A stretch of DNA of 64,000 nucleotides from Oceanospirillum sp964342385 (GTDB lineage Bacteria > Pseudomonadota > Gammaproteobacteria > Pseudomonadales > Halomonadaceae). Shown here piece after piece: positions 35,873 through 45,104 of this stretch. How positions within the stretch are numbered: the stretch's first letter is position 1; every line of letters starts with the position of its first letter. A program made the translations under genes and the position numbers. The notes below the pieces were generated by a model. The model saw nothing but the letters and a program-made list of their open reading frames with translations. It searched no databases and was not told the DNA's origin. Where the stretch lies: NCBI GenBank assembly GCA_964342385.1, contig CAYFGP010000006.1:1-64000 (forward strand). The letters run 5' to 3'.

Positions 35873-37306
35873 ATGAGCAAGCAACATTCTGTAGAGAAAA
35901 TTGGCGGCACGTCCATGAGCGACTACGCCGCGGTACGTGACAACATCATCCTGCATCGCAAAGGCTATCAGCGAATTATGGTCGTATCAGCCTACGGTGG
36001 TGTAACCAACCTGCTGCTGGAGCATAAGAAAAATGGCCAGCCAGGTATTTACGGTGCTTTTGCCGGTGCGGAAGATCAGCGTGTATGGCGTGAAAAACTG
36101 ACTGGTCTGCGCAACTACCTGTTCAACATCAACCAAGAACTGTTTGGTGAAGGTGAGCTGTGCGAAAAAGCGAATGACTTTATCGGTAATCGTCTGGATC
36201 AAACCGAACAAACCCTGAACGATCTAGAACGTGTGTGTCAGCACGGCCACTTCGCATTGGGTGATCACCTGATGACCGTACGTGAAATGCTGGCCAGCCT
36301 GGGTGAAGCCCACAGTGCCTGGAACATGGCTGAACTGCTGAAGCGTGACGGCTTGAATGCTCAGTTTGTCGACCTGAGTGGCTGGAATACTGACAAGCAT
36401 TTCACTCTGGACGAAGGTATTGCCGCAGCTTTTGCCAATATTGATCTGGACAATACCCTGCCAATCGCTACCGGTTACGCTCACTGTTCCGAAGGTCTGA
36501 TGAGAACCTTCGATCGTGGTTACAGCGAGATGGTATTCAGCCGCATCGCCGTACTGACCGAAGCTCGTGAAGCGATCATCCACAAAGAGTTCCACCTGAG
36601 TAGTGCAGACCCACGTCTGGTGGGTGAAAACAATGTGGTGCCGATTGGCCGTACAAACTACGACGTTGCCGATCAGCTGGCCAATCTGGGGATGGAAGCG
36701 ATCCACCCTAAAGCAGGTAAAGGCCTGCGTCAGTCCGATCTGCCGCTGCGTATTATGAATACCTTTGAACCGGATCATCCAGGTACCCTGATCACTAACG
36801 CTTACGTCAGTGAAGCGCCATCGGTTGAAATTATCGCTGGTCGTCAGAATGTTTATGCCCTGGAGATGTTTGAGCAGGATATGATGGGTAGCATGACCGA
36901 ATACGGTCGTGAGATTCTGAATATTATCGAGCGCTTTAAAGGTGATCTGGTCTCCCGTGGCAACAATGCCAATACCCTGACCTACTATCTGTCCGGCAAT
37001 CTGAAAACCATTAAGCGCATTCAGAAAGCGATGCAGGAAAGATACCCGAACTCTGAGATCAACCTGAACAAGATCTCCATCGTATCGGCGATCGGCAGCA
37101 ACATGAAGGTTCCGGGCATTCTGGCCAACATGGTAAATGCACTGGCCGAGTCTGAAATCAGTGTTCTGGCCCTGCAGCAGTCTATGCGTCAGGTGGATAT
37201 CCAGTTTATCCTGGCCGATGAAGACTACGATAAGGCGATTCAAAGCCTGCACGCGAAGCTGATTGAAGTTCATGATCACAAAGATGCGATCTGTAACGCC
37301 AGCTAA
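35873..37306 (+). CDS. ask: ectoine-specific aspartate kinase
   Basis: 477-residue aspartokinase. VEKIGGTSMSDYAAVRDNII is the kinase signature (KxGGTS), MVVSAYGGVTNLLLEHKK follows, and two ACT-type regulatory regions lie at the C terminus (ISIVSAIGSNMKVPGILANM). The long N-terminal portion and the absence of a homoserine dehydrogenase domain match the Ask_Ect type, which is feedback-resistant and supplies aspartyl phosphate for ectoine under salt stress. Position directly after ectABC supports this. ATG 35873. Confidence 0.92.
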   Translation: MSKQHSVEKIGGTSMSDYAAVRDNIILHRKGYQRIMVVSAYGGVTNLLLEHKKNGQPGIYGAFAGAEDQRVWREKLTGLRNYLFNINQELFGEGELCEKANDFIGNRLDQTEQTLNDLERVCQHGHFALGDHLMTVREMLASLGEAHSAWNMAELLKRDGLNAQFVDLSGWNTDKHFTLDEGIAAAFANIDLDNTLPIATGYAHCSEGLMRTFDRGYSEMVFSRIAVLTEAREAIIHKEFHLSSADPRLVGENNVVPIGRTNYDVADQLANLGMEAIHPKAGKGLRQSDLPLRIMNTFEPDHPGTLITNAYVSEAPSVEIIAGRQNVYALEMFEQDMMGSMTEYGREILNIIERFKGDLVSRGNNANTLTYYLSGNLKTIKRIQKAMQERYPNSEINLNKISIVSAIGSNMKVPGILANMVNALAESEISVLALQQSMRQVDIQFILADEDYDKAIQSLHAKLIEVHDHKDAICNAS

Positions 37307-37337
37307 GCTCTAGTGAGTCATAAATAGAAGTAGTGGG

Positions 37338-37357
37338 CCTTGGTTAATTCACCAAGG
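37338..37357 (+). terminator. hairpin after the ectoine operon
   Basis: CCTTGGT (37338-37344) pairs with ACCAAGG (37351-37357); GTAG and CTAC outside can extend it with mismatches. It is T-poor, so only a probable terminator. Confidence 0.5.
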
Positions 37358-37541
37358 TTCCTACTCTTTCCCACACTCCCCGCTCATACCCACTTATTAC
37401 TTGAATCCAAGTTCTTCTATCCGTATCCCATCTCTGTGAATTTTTTCCTCAAAATACAATAATTAATAGTGATGAACGGTTATAAAATCGCTAGTATTGT
37501 TTTTTTGTCATGCAACTCCCTGGTAGAAGTAAGTACCCCAA

Positions 37542-38030
37542 ATGCAATCCTATGAAGAAGTGCTAGTGGCTATCCGACAGATCATTCGCTCCATTGATCT
37601 GCACTCTCGGAAGCTCAATAAAAGCACCGGCCTGACCGGCCCTCAACTGGTCATTTTGCAAGCGCTGGAACAGGGTGGCGAAAACCACACCATTCGTGAA
37701 CTGTCTAACCGGGTGAATCTCAGCCAGGCGACCGTAACGACGATTCTTGACCGCTTGGAAAGTAAAAACCTTGTGGTGCGTCAGCGTAGCTCTATCGACA
37801 AACGCAAGGTTCATGTGCTGCTAACAGAGCACGGCAGAGGTCTATTGACCGATTCACCCAAGGCCTTGCAGGAAGAGTTTATCTCCAAGTTTCAGAGTTT
37901 GGAGGAGTGGGAGCAGAATCTATTGCTGTCTTCGGTGCAGCGTATCGCTCGTATGATGAATGCAGAAAAGCTGGATGCCTCGCCTTACCTTGAGGTCAGC
38001 AGCATTACTCCGGAAAACGCGAAAAAGTAA
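37542..38030 (+). CDS. MarR family regulator, EctR-like
   Basis: 162 residues of the MarR fold: LTGPQLVILQALEQGGENHT, then IRELSNRVNLSQATVTTILD as recognition helix, wing RSSIDKRKVHVLLTEHG. EctR of methylotrophs and other halophiles, which represses ectABC-ask, has this architecture and size, but is usually encoded upstream of ectA and divergent; here it lies 235 bases downstream of the aspartokinase gene in the same direction. A regulatory link to the ectoine operon is likely but unproved. Confidence 0.75.
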   Translation: MQSYEEVLVAIRQIIRSIDLHSRKLNKSTGLTGPQLVILQALEQGGENHTIRELSNRVNLSQATVTTILDRLESKNLVVRQRSSIDKRKVHVLLTEHGRGLLTDSPKALQEEFISKFQSLEEWEQNLLLSSVQRIARMMNAEKLDASPYLEVSSITPENAKK

Positions 38031-38138
38031 CTTTTCCACCTTCTGCGATTCTGGAAAAATGGCTCTGGACAATACGGCGCACGGCTATTAAAGTGCGCCG
38101 TTTTTATTTCTCTCAGTGGCAACAACGAAGCGATCATC

Positions 38139-39296
38139 ATGGAACAACTCAACGTCCCTCAAGGGCAGTTTGCACTGTCTCGTTTTCCAGTCCGTAAAAA
38201 AGAAAATCTGCGTGCCTGGGATGCTGCTGATGAATATATCCTGAATTACCTGGCGGAAAATGACGTTGATCTGTCAGGCAATCTGCTGATTATCAATGAT
38301 AGTTTTGGTGCTCTGACTACCGCGCTATCTGAGCACCAACCGACGCTGATCACCGACTCCTATCTGGCGCAACAGGGTGCGGGCTATAATCTTAAACACA
38401 ATAGCCTTAAGCACAACGAGTGTTTATCCGATGAGATTCAGCTTTTGGATAGCCTGCAGCAACCCACTGAGTCTTTAGATGTTGTACTGATCAAGGTGCC
38501 TAAAAGCCTGTCGATGCTGGAAGAACAGCTGCACCGTATCCGCCCTTTTATTACCAAGAACACAGTGATCATCGGCGCGGCAATGGCTAAGGGTATTCAT
38601 ACTTCAACACTGAAACTGTTTGAGAAATTGATCGGCACGACGACGACTTCTCTGGCCGTGAAAAAAGCTCGCCTGATTTTCGCCAAGCTAGATATTGAGT
38701 TACCCGCAGTAGAGAACCCTTACCCTCTGATCATGACGCTGGAAAACTGTGGTTTTGCCCATACTCAATTTGAGCTAAGCAACCACGCTAATGTGTTTTC
38801 CCGCGAAAAATTGGATATCGGTACCCGTTTTTTCCTGCAGAACCTGCCTACAGAGATTCCCGGCAATCGTATTATCGATCTGGGTTGTGGTAACGGTGTC
38901 GTGGGTTTAATGGCCGCAGAGCGCTTCCCTGCAGCAGAGCTGACCTTTGTCGATGAATCCTTTATGGCGGTGGATTCGGCACGCATCAACTTCCAGCGAG
39001 CCTTTCCTGAGCGCGAAGCACGTTTTAAAGCTACTGACTGTCTGCACGGTATTCCAAAAAACAGCACGGACCTGATTCTGAATAACCCGCCATTCCATCA
39101 GAATAATGTGGTGGGTGATTTTATTGCCCAACAGATGTTCCGGGAATCCAAACAGGTATTAAAACAAGGTGGTGAGCTTTGGGTGATTGGCAATCGCCAT
39201 CTGGGTTATCACATGGCACTGAAGCGACTGTTTGGTAACTGTACCACGGTGGCCAGTAATAAGAAGTTTGTCATCTTAAAAGCAGTAAAACGCTAA
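38139..39296 (+). CDS. rlmG: 23S rRNA (guanine1835-N2)-methyltransferase
   Basis: 385-residue two-domain methyltransferase. The C-terminal SAM domain has RIIDLGCGNGVVGLMAAERF, the DLILNNPPFHQNN catalytic NPPF motif, and a C-terminal FGNCTTVASNKKFVILKAVK that matches RlmG rather than RsmC. The N-terminal half is the degenerate methyltransferase-like domain of this family. It modifies G1835 of 23S rRNA. It stands alone between the ectoine and hydroxyproline genes. Confidence 0.93.
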   Translation: MEQLNVPQGQFALSRFPVRKKENLRAWDAADEYILNYLAENDVDLSGNLLIINDSFGALTTALSEHQPTLITDSYLAQQGAGYNLKHNSLKHNECLSDEIQLLDSLQQPTESLDVVLIKVPKSLSMLEEQLHRIRPFITKNTVIIGAAMAKGIHTSTLKLFEKLIGTTTTSLAVKKARLIFAKLDIELPAVENPYPLIMTLENCGFAHTQFELSNHANVFSREKLDIGTRFFLQNLPTEIPGNRIIDLGCGNGVVGLMAAERFPAAELTFVDESFMAVDSARINFQRAFPEREARFKATDCLHGIPKNSTDLILNNPPFHQNNVVGDFIAQQMFRESKQVLKQGGELWVIGNRHLGYHMALKRLFGNCTTVASNKKFVILKAVKR

Positions 39297-39382
39297 TCAA
39301 CAGACTAAGGCTAAAGTTAGGGCTGGAGCGGTAGCAGGAATTAGGTTTCGAATACGGCTCCAACAGATAGAAAAGAGATCGC

Positions 39383-39404
39383 AGCAGGGCTTATAAGCCC
39401 TGCT
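39383..39404 (-). terminator. 22-bp perfect palindrome overlapping the regulator stop
   Basis: AGCAGGGCTTATAAGCCCTGCT is a perfect palindrome. The stop codon (TAA, 39391-39393) of the GntR gene lies in its centre, so translation would end inside the hairpin. It could protect or end the transcript. Confidence 0.5.
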
Positions 39405-40074
39405 CCGCTTGCTGGCGTTTCAGCAGATCACGAATCGCTTCACCGGCTTCGGTAATATGCTTTCTCAACAGCTCAACTGCTGCCACTTTATCTCCCTTCT
39501 CGCATAGATCCAGCAGATCACCGTGCTCTTGCTCCGCTTTATCAATACCTGAAGTAAACAGAAGCTGCATACGAATATAACGGTCCGACTTGGTATTCAG
39601 CTGTTTAATGATCTCCATGGCCTGGGGCATATCAGCCGCTCGATATAGAGTTTCATGGAAGGCATAATTCAGCTCACTCCACTTTTCTACTCGTGTTCCC
39701 GTATCCAGAGCTTCATCGAATGAAGTCAGAATTTCACGGGCCTGATCTATTTCCACGGCAGTCATCTTATCGATCGCCTGCTCCAATACATGGCCTTCCA
39801 ACAACACTCGCAGATTAAACAGCTCTTCGATCTTGCTAAGAGACAATTCAGTCGCTGTCGCGCCTTTATGGGCCTCAAAGTGCACCAAACCCTGAGCTTC
39901 TAACTGTAATAACGCTTCCCGCACGGGAATACGACTGACGTCAAATTGCTTGGCAAGGGCATCCTGGCGCAGGGGTTCTCCCGCCGGAATCTCTCCGGAG
40001 AGGATTTTCTCGCGCAAAATATCCGCTACCATCTGGGTGCGGGTCTTATAAACAATGCCGTTTTTCTGGGCCAT
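39391..40074 (-). CDS. GntR/FadR-family regulator (probable hydroxyproline regulator)
   Basis: 227 residues: GntR winged helix in the N-terminal 75 (EPLRQDALAKQFDVSRIPVR and EALLQLEAQGLVHFEAHKGA), then an FCD effector domain with LRVLLEGHVLEQAID, LNYAFHETLYRAA and a His-rich metal or ligand site. It lies downstream of, and on the same strand as, the semialdehyde dehydrogenase and hydroxyproline epimerase genes. FCD regulators bind TTGTATAC-type palindromes, and the same palindrome occurs at the hydroxyproline promoters in this window, so it most likely controls all of them with a hydroxyproline derivative as inducer. Confidence 0.85.
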   Translation of the reverse strand: MAQKNGIVYKTRTQMVADILREKILSGEIPAGEPLRQDALAKQFDVSRIPVREALLQLEAQGLVHFEAHKGATATELSLSKIEELFNLRVLLEGHVLEQAIDKMTAVEIDQAREILTSFDEALDTGTRVEKWSELNYAFHETLYRAADMPQAMEIIKQLNTKSDRYIRMQLLFTSGIDKAEQEHGDLLDLCEKGDKVAAVELLRKHITEAGEAIRDLLKRQQAEQGL

Positions 40075-40209
40075 AAAACTACATTCTATTAATTTATCAG
40101 GGGGTTATTGTAATGCTTAACCCCCCTATCAATAAAGGTAATAGGAACAAAGGTAATCGCTACAAGAGCAATAAAAACAACGCTAACGGCTATAAAGGGC
40201 AATAGGCCG

Positions 40210-41826
40210 CTACAGTCCCTGTTGCGTTAGTTGCCCATCCACCTTACGCCAGATACCTAATGGGTTATCACTCCGTAACGCCTCAGGTAATACCGCCTCA
40301 GGTGCATTTTGCCAGCTAACGGGACGTACCCAGCGATCAATGGCACCAGCACCCACCGAGGTAGAGCGACTATCGGTAGAAGCCGGATAAGGACCGCCAT
40401 GGGTCATGGCGTGAGCCACCTCAACACCGGTTGGCCAACCATTAAATAACACCCGGCCTACTTTTTGACTGATAGCACGATTGATCGTCTGCACCTGTTG
40501 TTGGTCCTGAGCGGTACAATGGATAGTGCTCGTCAGGTGCCCCTGGAAACCACCGGTAAGCTGCAGCATCTGAGCGTCATCATCACAGATCACCACCAAA
40601 GCAGAAGGACCAAACACCTCTTCTTCCAATAGCGGATTAGCCATAAACTGCTCAGCGCTGACCGTAAATACCGCCGCCTGAGCCTGATTGCAGCCGCTAT
40701 CTTGATTGGCTTTAGCCCCTGTTCCCAAGGCTTGTACACCCTCCTGTTCCGCCAGATGATTACGCCCCTGCAGATAAGCCTGAGCAATACCTGGCGTTAA
40801 CATCGTGGTGGCTGCTTGAAGCTGAACGCCATCAGCAACCTTAGCCAGAAAACGCTCCAATCCTTCACCTTTGCAGGCCACTAACAGACCGGGATTAGTA
40901 CAAAACTGACCACAACCCATATTCAGCGAACCCAGGAAACCTTCCGCCAGAGATTCCGCATTTTGTTGCAAAACATCCGCCATCAGAAACACCGGATTGG
41001 TTGAACCCAGCTCACCATAAAATGGAATAGGCTCAGCGCGACCACTGGCCAGATCAAACAGTGCCCGACCACCTTTTAATGAGCCGGTAAAGCCAACGGC
41101 TTTAATACCTGCCGACTGAACCAGAGCAGAGCCCAGTTCAATGGAAGTTCCCTGCAGCAAAGAGAAAACACCGGCAGAGATGCGGCACTTCTCTACTGCC
41201 CGACTAATCGCTTTAGCCACCAGTTCCGAAGTACCTGGATGAGCGGGATGACCTTTAACCACCACCGGGCAACCCGCAGCCAATGCCGACGCGGTATCAC
41301 CGCCGGCTACCGAAAACGCGAGAGGAAAATTCGATGCCCCAAATACTGCCACAGGCCCCAGTGGCATCTGCATCATACGCAGATCAGGTTTAGGCAATGG
41401 CTGACGCTCAGGATCAGGACGATCCAGCGTAGCCCGCACCCAACTGCCTTCTTTTAATAGATTTGCAAACAGCATCAGCTGGCCAGTAGTACGGGATAGC
41501 TCTCCGTTAATGCGCATTTTCGGTAGGGCGCTTTCTGCTACGGCACGCATTACAATAGCCGTTCGATCAGCTTCCAATTCATCGGCAATAGTCGTTAAAA
41601 ACTCAGCTCGTTGCAAATCCGATAGCTGGCTGTAAGAGGTAAATGCATCTGTCGCAGCAACAACGGCTTGCTCCACTTCCTGTATACCGTTTTCCGGGAA
41701 TACACCGGGCAACAACTCATTGGTTACTGGATTTAAGCCCTGAAAGCCTGATGCATCCTTGCCGGACTCTTTAGGCCCTAATAATGTTTGACCTGCAATT
41801 AAAGCCGCCCCTTGAATCTCTGACAT
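40210..41826 (-). CDS. alpha-ketoglutaric semialdehyde dehydrogenase
   Basis: 538-residue aldehyde dehydrogenase that oxidises 2,5-dioxopentanoate to 2-oxoglutarate, the last step of hydroxyproline breakdown. Visible: the N-terminal family motif FQGLNPVTNELLPGVF, FGASNFPLAFSVAGGDTASA, cofactor loop GFTGSLKGGRALFDLA, the Glu in FYGELGSTNPVF and the catalytic Cys in NMGCGQFCTNPGLLV. The length and sequence match the hydroxyproline-type (KGSADH-III-like) enzymes. GGAAA lies eight bases before the ATG. A 331-base repeat element separates it from the epimerase gene upstream. Confidence 0.92.
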   Translation of the reverse strand: MSEIQGAALIAGQTLLGPKESGKDASGFQGLNPVTNELLPGVFPENGIQEVEQAVVAATDAFTSYSQLSDLQRAEFLTTIADELEADRTAIVMRAVAESALPKMRINGELSRTTGQLMLFANLLKEGSWVRATLDRPDPERQPLPKPDLRMMQMPLGPVAVFGASNFPLAFSVAGGDTASALAAGCPVVVKGHPAHPGTSELVAKAISRAVEKCRISAGVFSLLQGTSIELGSALVQSAGIKAVGFTGSLKGGRALFDLASGRAEPIPFYGELGSTNPVFLMADVLQQNAESLAEGFLGSLNMGCGQFCTNPGLLVACKGEGLERFLAKVADGVQLQAATTMLTPGIAQAYLQGRNHLAEQEGVQALGTGAKANQDSGCNQAQAAVFTVSAEQFMANPLLEEEVFGPSALVVICDDDAQMLQLTGGFQGHLTSTIHCTAQDQQQVQTINRAISQKVGRVLFNGWPTGVEVAHAMTHGGPYPASTDSRSTSVGAGAIDRWVRPVSWQNAPEAVLPEALRSDNPLGIWRKVDGQLTQQGL

Positions 41827-41860
41827 GATTATTTCCTATCTACTCTGTTCTCAATTCAGA

Positions 41861-42191
41861 GTGAGGCTTGTGTAGGTTGGGTAGAGCAGCACGACAAAAC
41901 TGATTGATGGGTAAGATTCTTCTCTGCGAAACCCAACGTCAGATGTGCGTCCCCCCCGATACCTTATTGGTGAGAGAAATCTACTACACCGTTCTACGGA
42001 TCAAAGCTTTCCGCAACCATAGGCGTGAAAGATAGGTCCCTCGCGATAGAAATCCACTACACCGTTCTACGGATCACAGCTTCCCGCAACAATAAACGTG
42101 AAAGATAGATCCCATGTTGGGTTTCGCGGTTATATACCATACATGGCGGCGACACTCTTTAGCCGCTCTACCCAACCTACACAAGCCTCAC
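41861..42191. mobile_element. 331-bp MITE-like element with 27-bp terminal inverted repeats
   Basis: GTGAGGCTTGTGTAGGTTGG.. (41861-41887) is repeated exactly in reverse complement at 42165-42191. Inside, GCGAAACCCAAC (41926-41937) and GTTGGGTTTCGC (42116-42127) form a second perfect inverted repeat of 12 bp. The centre carries a 73-bp tandem duplication. There is no reading frame and no transposase. It has inserted between the epimerase and dehydrogenase genes. No clear target-site duplication is seen. Confidence 0.85.
41975..42113. repeat. two 73-bp-period direct repeats inside the MITE
   Basis: The stretch AGAAATCTACTACACCGTTC.. at 41975-42040 recurs at 42048-42113 with a few substitutions; both copies share CTACACCGTTCTACGGATCA and GCGTGAAAGATAG or ACGTGAAAGATAG. 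The period is 73 bases. Confidence 0.9.
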
Positions 42192-42291
42192 TTCGATTAT
42201 GTTTTTGTGCAATCAACACAGATAACCAGCATTAAAAATCAATCATCTGTATCAATCTGTCGTTAACTTGATGTTCAGCTTTGCAAGATGA
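42192..42291. other. short spacer between the MITE and the epimerase gene
   Basis: About 100 bases follow the MITE before the epimerase stop. Together with the MITE this is the whole 465-base gap upstream of the dehydrogenase. No copy of the hydroxyproline operator palindrome is visible here, so the dehydrogenase is either read through from the epimerase promoter or has its own promoter close to its start. Confidence 0.35.
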
Positions 42292-43311
42292 TCACTTCAC
42301 CTCAAAACCATAGGCATAGGGATCTTCGCTATCGACCCAGATGGTGTTATGACCTGTCACCCGCGCCCAGCCCTGAATACTCGGCATAATGCCGTCGTAA
42401 CACGGCCCATTATTTGGATCACCAATCTGTGCCGCACTTTCCACCCGGCCCTCAAACAAGCTGCCGATAATACTTTCATGGACAAAATCATCACCGATAT
42501 TTAACCGGCCACGAGCGACCCATTGAGCCATACGGGCGCTGGTACCTGTACCACAGGGCGAACGGTCAATGGCTCTGTCACCATAAAACACGGCATTTTT
42601 CGCATGTGCGCCCGGCTGAGTCGGTTTACCGGTCCACAACACATGGGATACACCGCATACAGTCGGGTCTTCCGGATGCACACAATCCACCGCTTCCCGC
42701 ATCAATTCGCGCACAATAGGGCTGTAGTGCAGCACCTGATCGGCACTGAATGCTTCCAAACCGGTAAAGTTCTTCTGTGGATCAATAATGGCGTAGTAGT
42801 TACCGCCGTAGGACACATCCACCACCAGTTCACCTAAATCCGGTACATTAATCACCACATCGGTATGGGCCAGATAAGCGGCCACGTTATAGATGCGCAC
42901 CTTTTCTACCTTACTGCCATCTTGCTGGTATTCGATACGAATCTGGCCAGCAGGCACATCCAGAATCAGCTCACCGGGTTTACGGGGCTTGATCACACCA
43001 TGCTCAATGGCCGAGGTCACCGTACCAATCGTGCCGTGACCACACATAGGCAGGCAGCCACTGGTTTCGATAAACAAAATGGAAGCATCGGCATTATCAG
43101 AACAAGGTGGATAAACAATAGAACCAGACATCATGGAATGGCCGCGGGGCTCAAACATCAACGCCTGACGAATCCAATCATGATTCTGCCGAAAGTCCTG
43201 ACGTTTCTCACTCATGGTCTGGCCCTTCAGATCCGGGTAGCCGCCCGCGACAAGACGCACCGGATTACCGCAGGTGTGGGCATCAATACAGAAAAAAGTA
43301 CCTTCACGCAT
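42292..43311 (-). CDS. 4-hydroxyproline 2-epimerase (proline racemase family)
   Basis: 339 residues. The two catalytic Cys are in SGCLPMCGHGTIGT (near residue 88-90) and RSPCGTGTSARMAQ (near 253), the Cys/Cys pair that marks epimerases rather than dehydratases. IDAHTCGNPVRLVAGGYP is the family N terminus. It converts trans-4-hydroxy-L-proline to cis-4-hydroxy-D-proline. AGAGG precedes the ATG by six bases. It is divergent from the D-hydroxyproline dehydrogenase gene across a 141-base region with a perfect operator palindrome. Confidence 0.93.
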   Translation of the reverse strand: MREGTFFCIDAHTCGNPVRLVAGGYPDLKGQTMSEKRQDFRQNHDWIRQALMFEPRGHSMMSGSIVYPPCSDNADASILFIETSGCLPMCGHGTIGTVTSAIEHGVIKPRKPGELILDVPAGQIRIEYQQDGSKVEKVRIYNVAAYLAHTDVVINVPDLGELVVDVSYGGNYYAIIDPQKNFTGLEAFSADQVLHYSPIVRELMREAVDCVHPEDPTVCGVSHVLWTGKPTQPGAHAKNAVFYGDRAIDRSPCGTGTSARMAQWVARGRLNIGDDFVHESIIGSLFEGRVESAAQIGDPNNGPCYDGIMPSIQGWARVTGHNTIWVDSEDPYAYGFEVK

Positions 43312-43406
43312 AGCTGACCTCTTGTTATTTCTGTTATCTGATCAGTGATCGATTCACACGCCTTTTAGGCCTGTTATTCAAACTGGATTTGTACAACTTA
43401 ACAGGA

Positions 43407-43423
43407 TTGTATATTTTATACAA
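43407..43423. promoter_or_regulatory. hydroxyproline regulon operator, site 1
   Basis: TTGTATATTTTATACAA, a perfect 7-3-7 palindrome, in the divergent promoter of the epimerase and dehydrogenase genes. Its exact reverse complement occurs at 57888-57904 upstream of the deaminase gene. Confidence 0.8.
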
Positions 43424-43452
43424 AATAAAAATATTGCATAAGGTTGCACAAA

Positions 43453-44703
43453 ATGAGTTCAGAAAAAGTGAATATCGCGGTCGTAGGGGCCGGAATTGTA
43501 GGCCTGTGTTGCGCATTAAAACTGCAGATGGCCGGTGAGCAAGTGTTGTTACTGGACAAAGAACAACCCGGCGAAGGTTGCTCAAAAGGTAATGCCGGGC
43601 ATTTTGCCAGCGAGCAGGTTTTACCTCTGGCCACACCGGGACTGATACGCCAGATTCCCAAAATGCTGCGGGACCCACTGGGTCCTGTGGCGATTCGCTG
43701 GCCCTATCTGCCCCAGATTACACCTTGGTTTATGCGCTTTATACTGAATACCCGACAAAAACCCTTTACCGCAGGCGCAGAAGCAATTCAGCCATTGAAT
43801 GCGGCATCCATCCCCGCTTGGCAGAACTTATTACAACAGATCGACGCCCAAGAGCAGCTTAAAGTTGAAGGCTCCTATCTGGTATTTGAAGATTCGAAGA
43901 TCTATCAACACTACCAGAACAACACTCTGACATTGATCCAACGTTATGGCGTGAAACCCCACCAGATCAGCGGCGATGAGCTCAGGGAAGCTGAACCCGC
44001 CCTCACAGATCAGATCAAACACGGGATTTTCTTCCCGGAAACCGGGCACACCGCCAACCCTTATCAGCTGTGTCAGACACTGTTCCAGCATTTTATGGCG
44101 TTAGGTGGCCGTTTTCAGCAAACCCAGGTTAATCATATTCAGCAACAAGGCTCTGGTTGCCAGATACAAACACAGGAGCAAAGCTTGAAGGTGCCTAAGG
44201 TACTGATTGCTACCGGGGCGTGGTCAAAAAGCCTGGTTCAGCAAGCGACAGGTATTCGAGTACCCCTGGATACCGAGCGCGGTTATCACCTGATGGTGCC
44301 CGATAGCCGACATCTACTTACAGCCCCGGTCAGTTCCGCCGAGCGCAAATTTATTATGACCCCCATGGACGAGGGTATGAGGTTGGCAGGCACCGTCGAG
44401 TTTGCAGGCCTAAAAGCCCCTGCCAATATGCAAAGAGCACATATGCTCACTCAACATGCCAAAGCTTTGCTACCAGAACTCTCAGAACAAACAGGGGAAA
44501 GCTGGATGGGATTTCGCCCCTCACTTCCGGACTCTCTGCCGGTGATTGATCAAGTGGGTAGTCATGGGCAAATCTTACTGGCCTTTGCTCATCAACACTT
44601 GGGACTGACACAAGCGGCTATTACCGCTGAATTGATTTTCGATCTATATCAGCAAAAAACACCAGGGATCGATTGTCAGCCCTATCGCCTGGATCGTTTT
44701 TAA
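43453..44703 (+). CDS. FAD-dependent D-hydroxyproline dehydrogenase (DadA-like)
   Basis: 416 residues from ATG 43453 (a TTG three codons earlier is unlikely). VNIAVVGAGIVGLCCALKLQ is the FAD-binding Rossmann motif, GCSKGNAGHFASEQVLPLAT follows as in DadA-type deaminating dehydrogenases, and the C-terminal GFRPSLPDSLPVIDQVG motif is typical. Given its divergent pairing with the epimerase, the substrate is most likely cis-4-hydroxy-D-proline, oxidised to 1-pyrroline-4-hydroxy-2-carboxylate. No signal peptide; it probably associates with the inner membrane and feeds electrons to quinones. Confidence 0.88.
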   Translation: MSSEKVNIAVVGAGIVGLCCALKLQMAGEQVLLLDKEQPGEGCSKGNAGHFASEQVLPLATPGLIRQIPKMLRDPLGPVAIRWPYLPQITPWFMRFILNTRQKPFTAGAEAIQPLNAASIPAWQNLLQQIDAQEQLKVEGSYLVFEDSKIYQHYQNNTLTLIQRYGVKPHQISGDELREAEPALTDQIKHGIFFPETGHTANPYQLCQTLFQHFMALGGRFQQTQVNHIQQQGSGCQIQTQEQSLKVPKVLIATGAWSKSLVQQATGIRVPLDTERGYHLMVPDSRHLLTAPVSSAERKFIMTPMDEGMRLAGTVEFAGLKAPANMQRAHMLTQHAKALLPELSEQTGESWMGFRPSLPDSLPVIDQVGSHGQILLAFAHQHLGLTQAAITAELIFDLYQQKTPGIDCQPYRLDRF

Positions 44704-45104
44704 ATAAAGCCAAATATGAAGGGCTGAATTTCATCTAATTTAGCCTGATCTCAAGCTGTGCTTCAACGAGTTAAGTGAATTCTTCGTACACTATAACACC
44801 CTAAAACAGGTCCAATATCTCCCGAAGAGCCACATACGTTCCAAGCAAAAACCTCTGGCTTACAATTTTTTTCTTACTAAATTTCAAACCCTTAACCTCA
44901 AACAATACAAAATACAAAAATTGCATATTGTATAAAATATACTTCCAGTATAGATTGAATAACACACCAAACAGCACAGTAGATCGCAGTACAACCAATC
45001 AATCACAGAACAGCTTTGAACCAGCGCATGAGCCTTAGGCACGACAGTAGGCTCTGCACAAAATCACAGCAAAACCTAAGAAGAAAAAGTGAGGAAACAT
45101 AGCG
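44704..45104. other. promoter region of the solute-binding protein gene
   Basis: About 400 AT-rich bases. It holds operator site 2 (44928-44944) and a nearby TTGCATATTG. No reading frame or strong hairpin is visible. Confidence 0.4.
44928..44944. promoter_or_regulatory. hydroxyproline regulon operator, site 2
   Basis: TTGTATAAAATATACTT differs from the perfect 17-mer at the last two bases only. It lies 161 bases before the solute-binding protein start. Confidence 0.7.
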
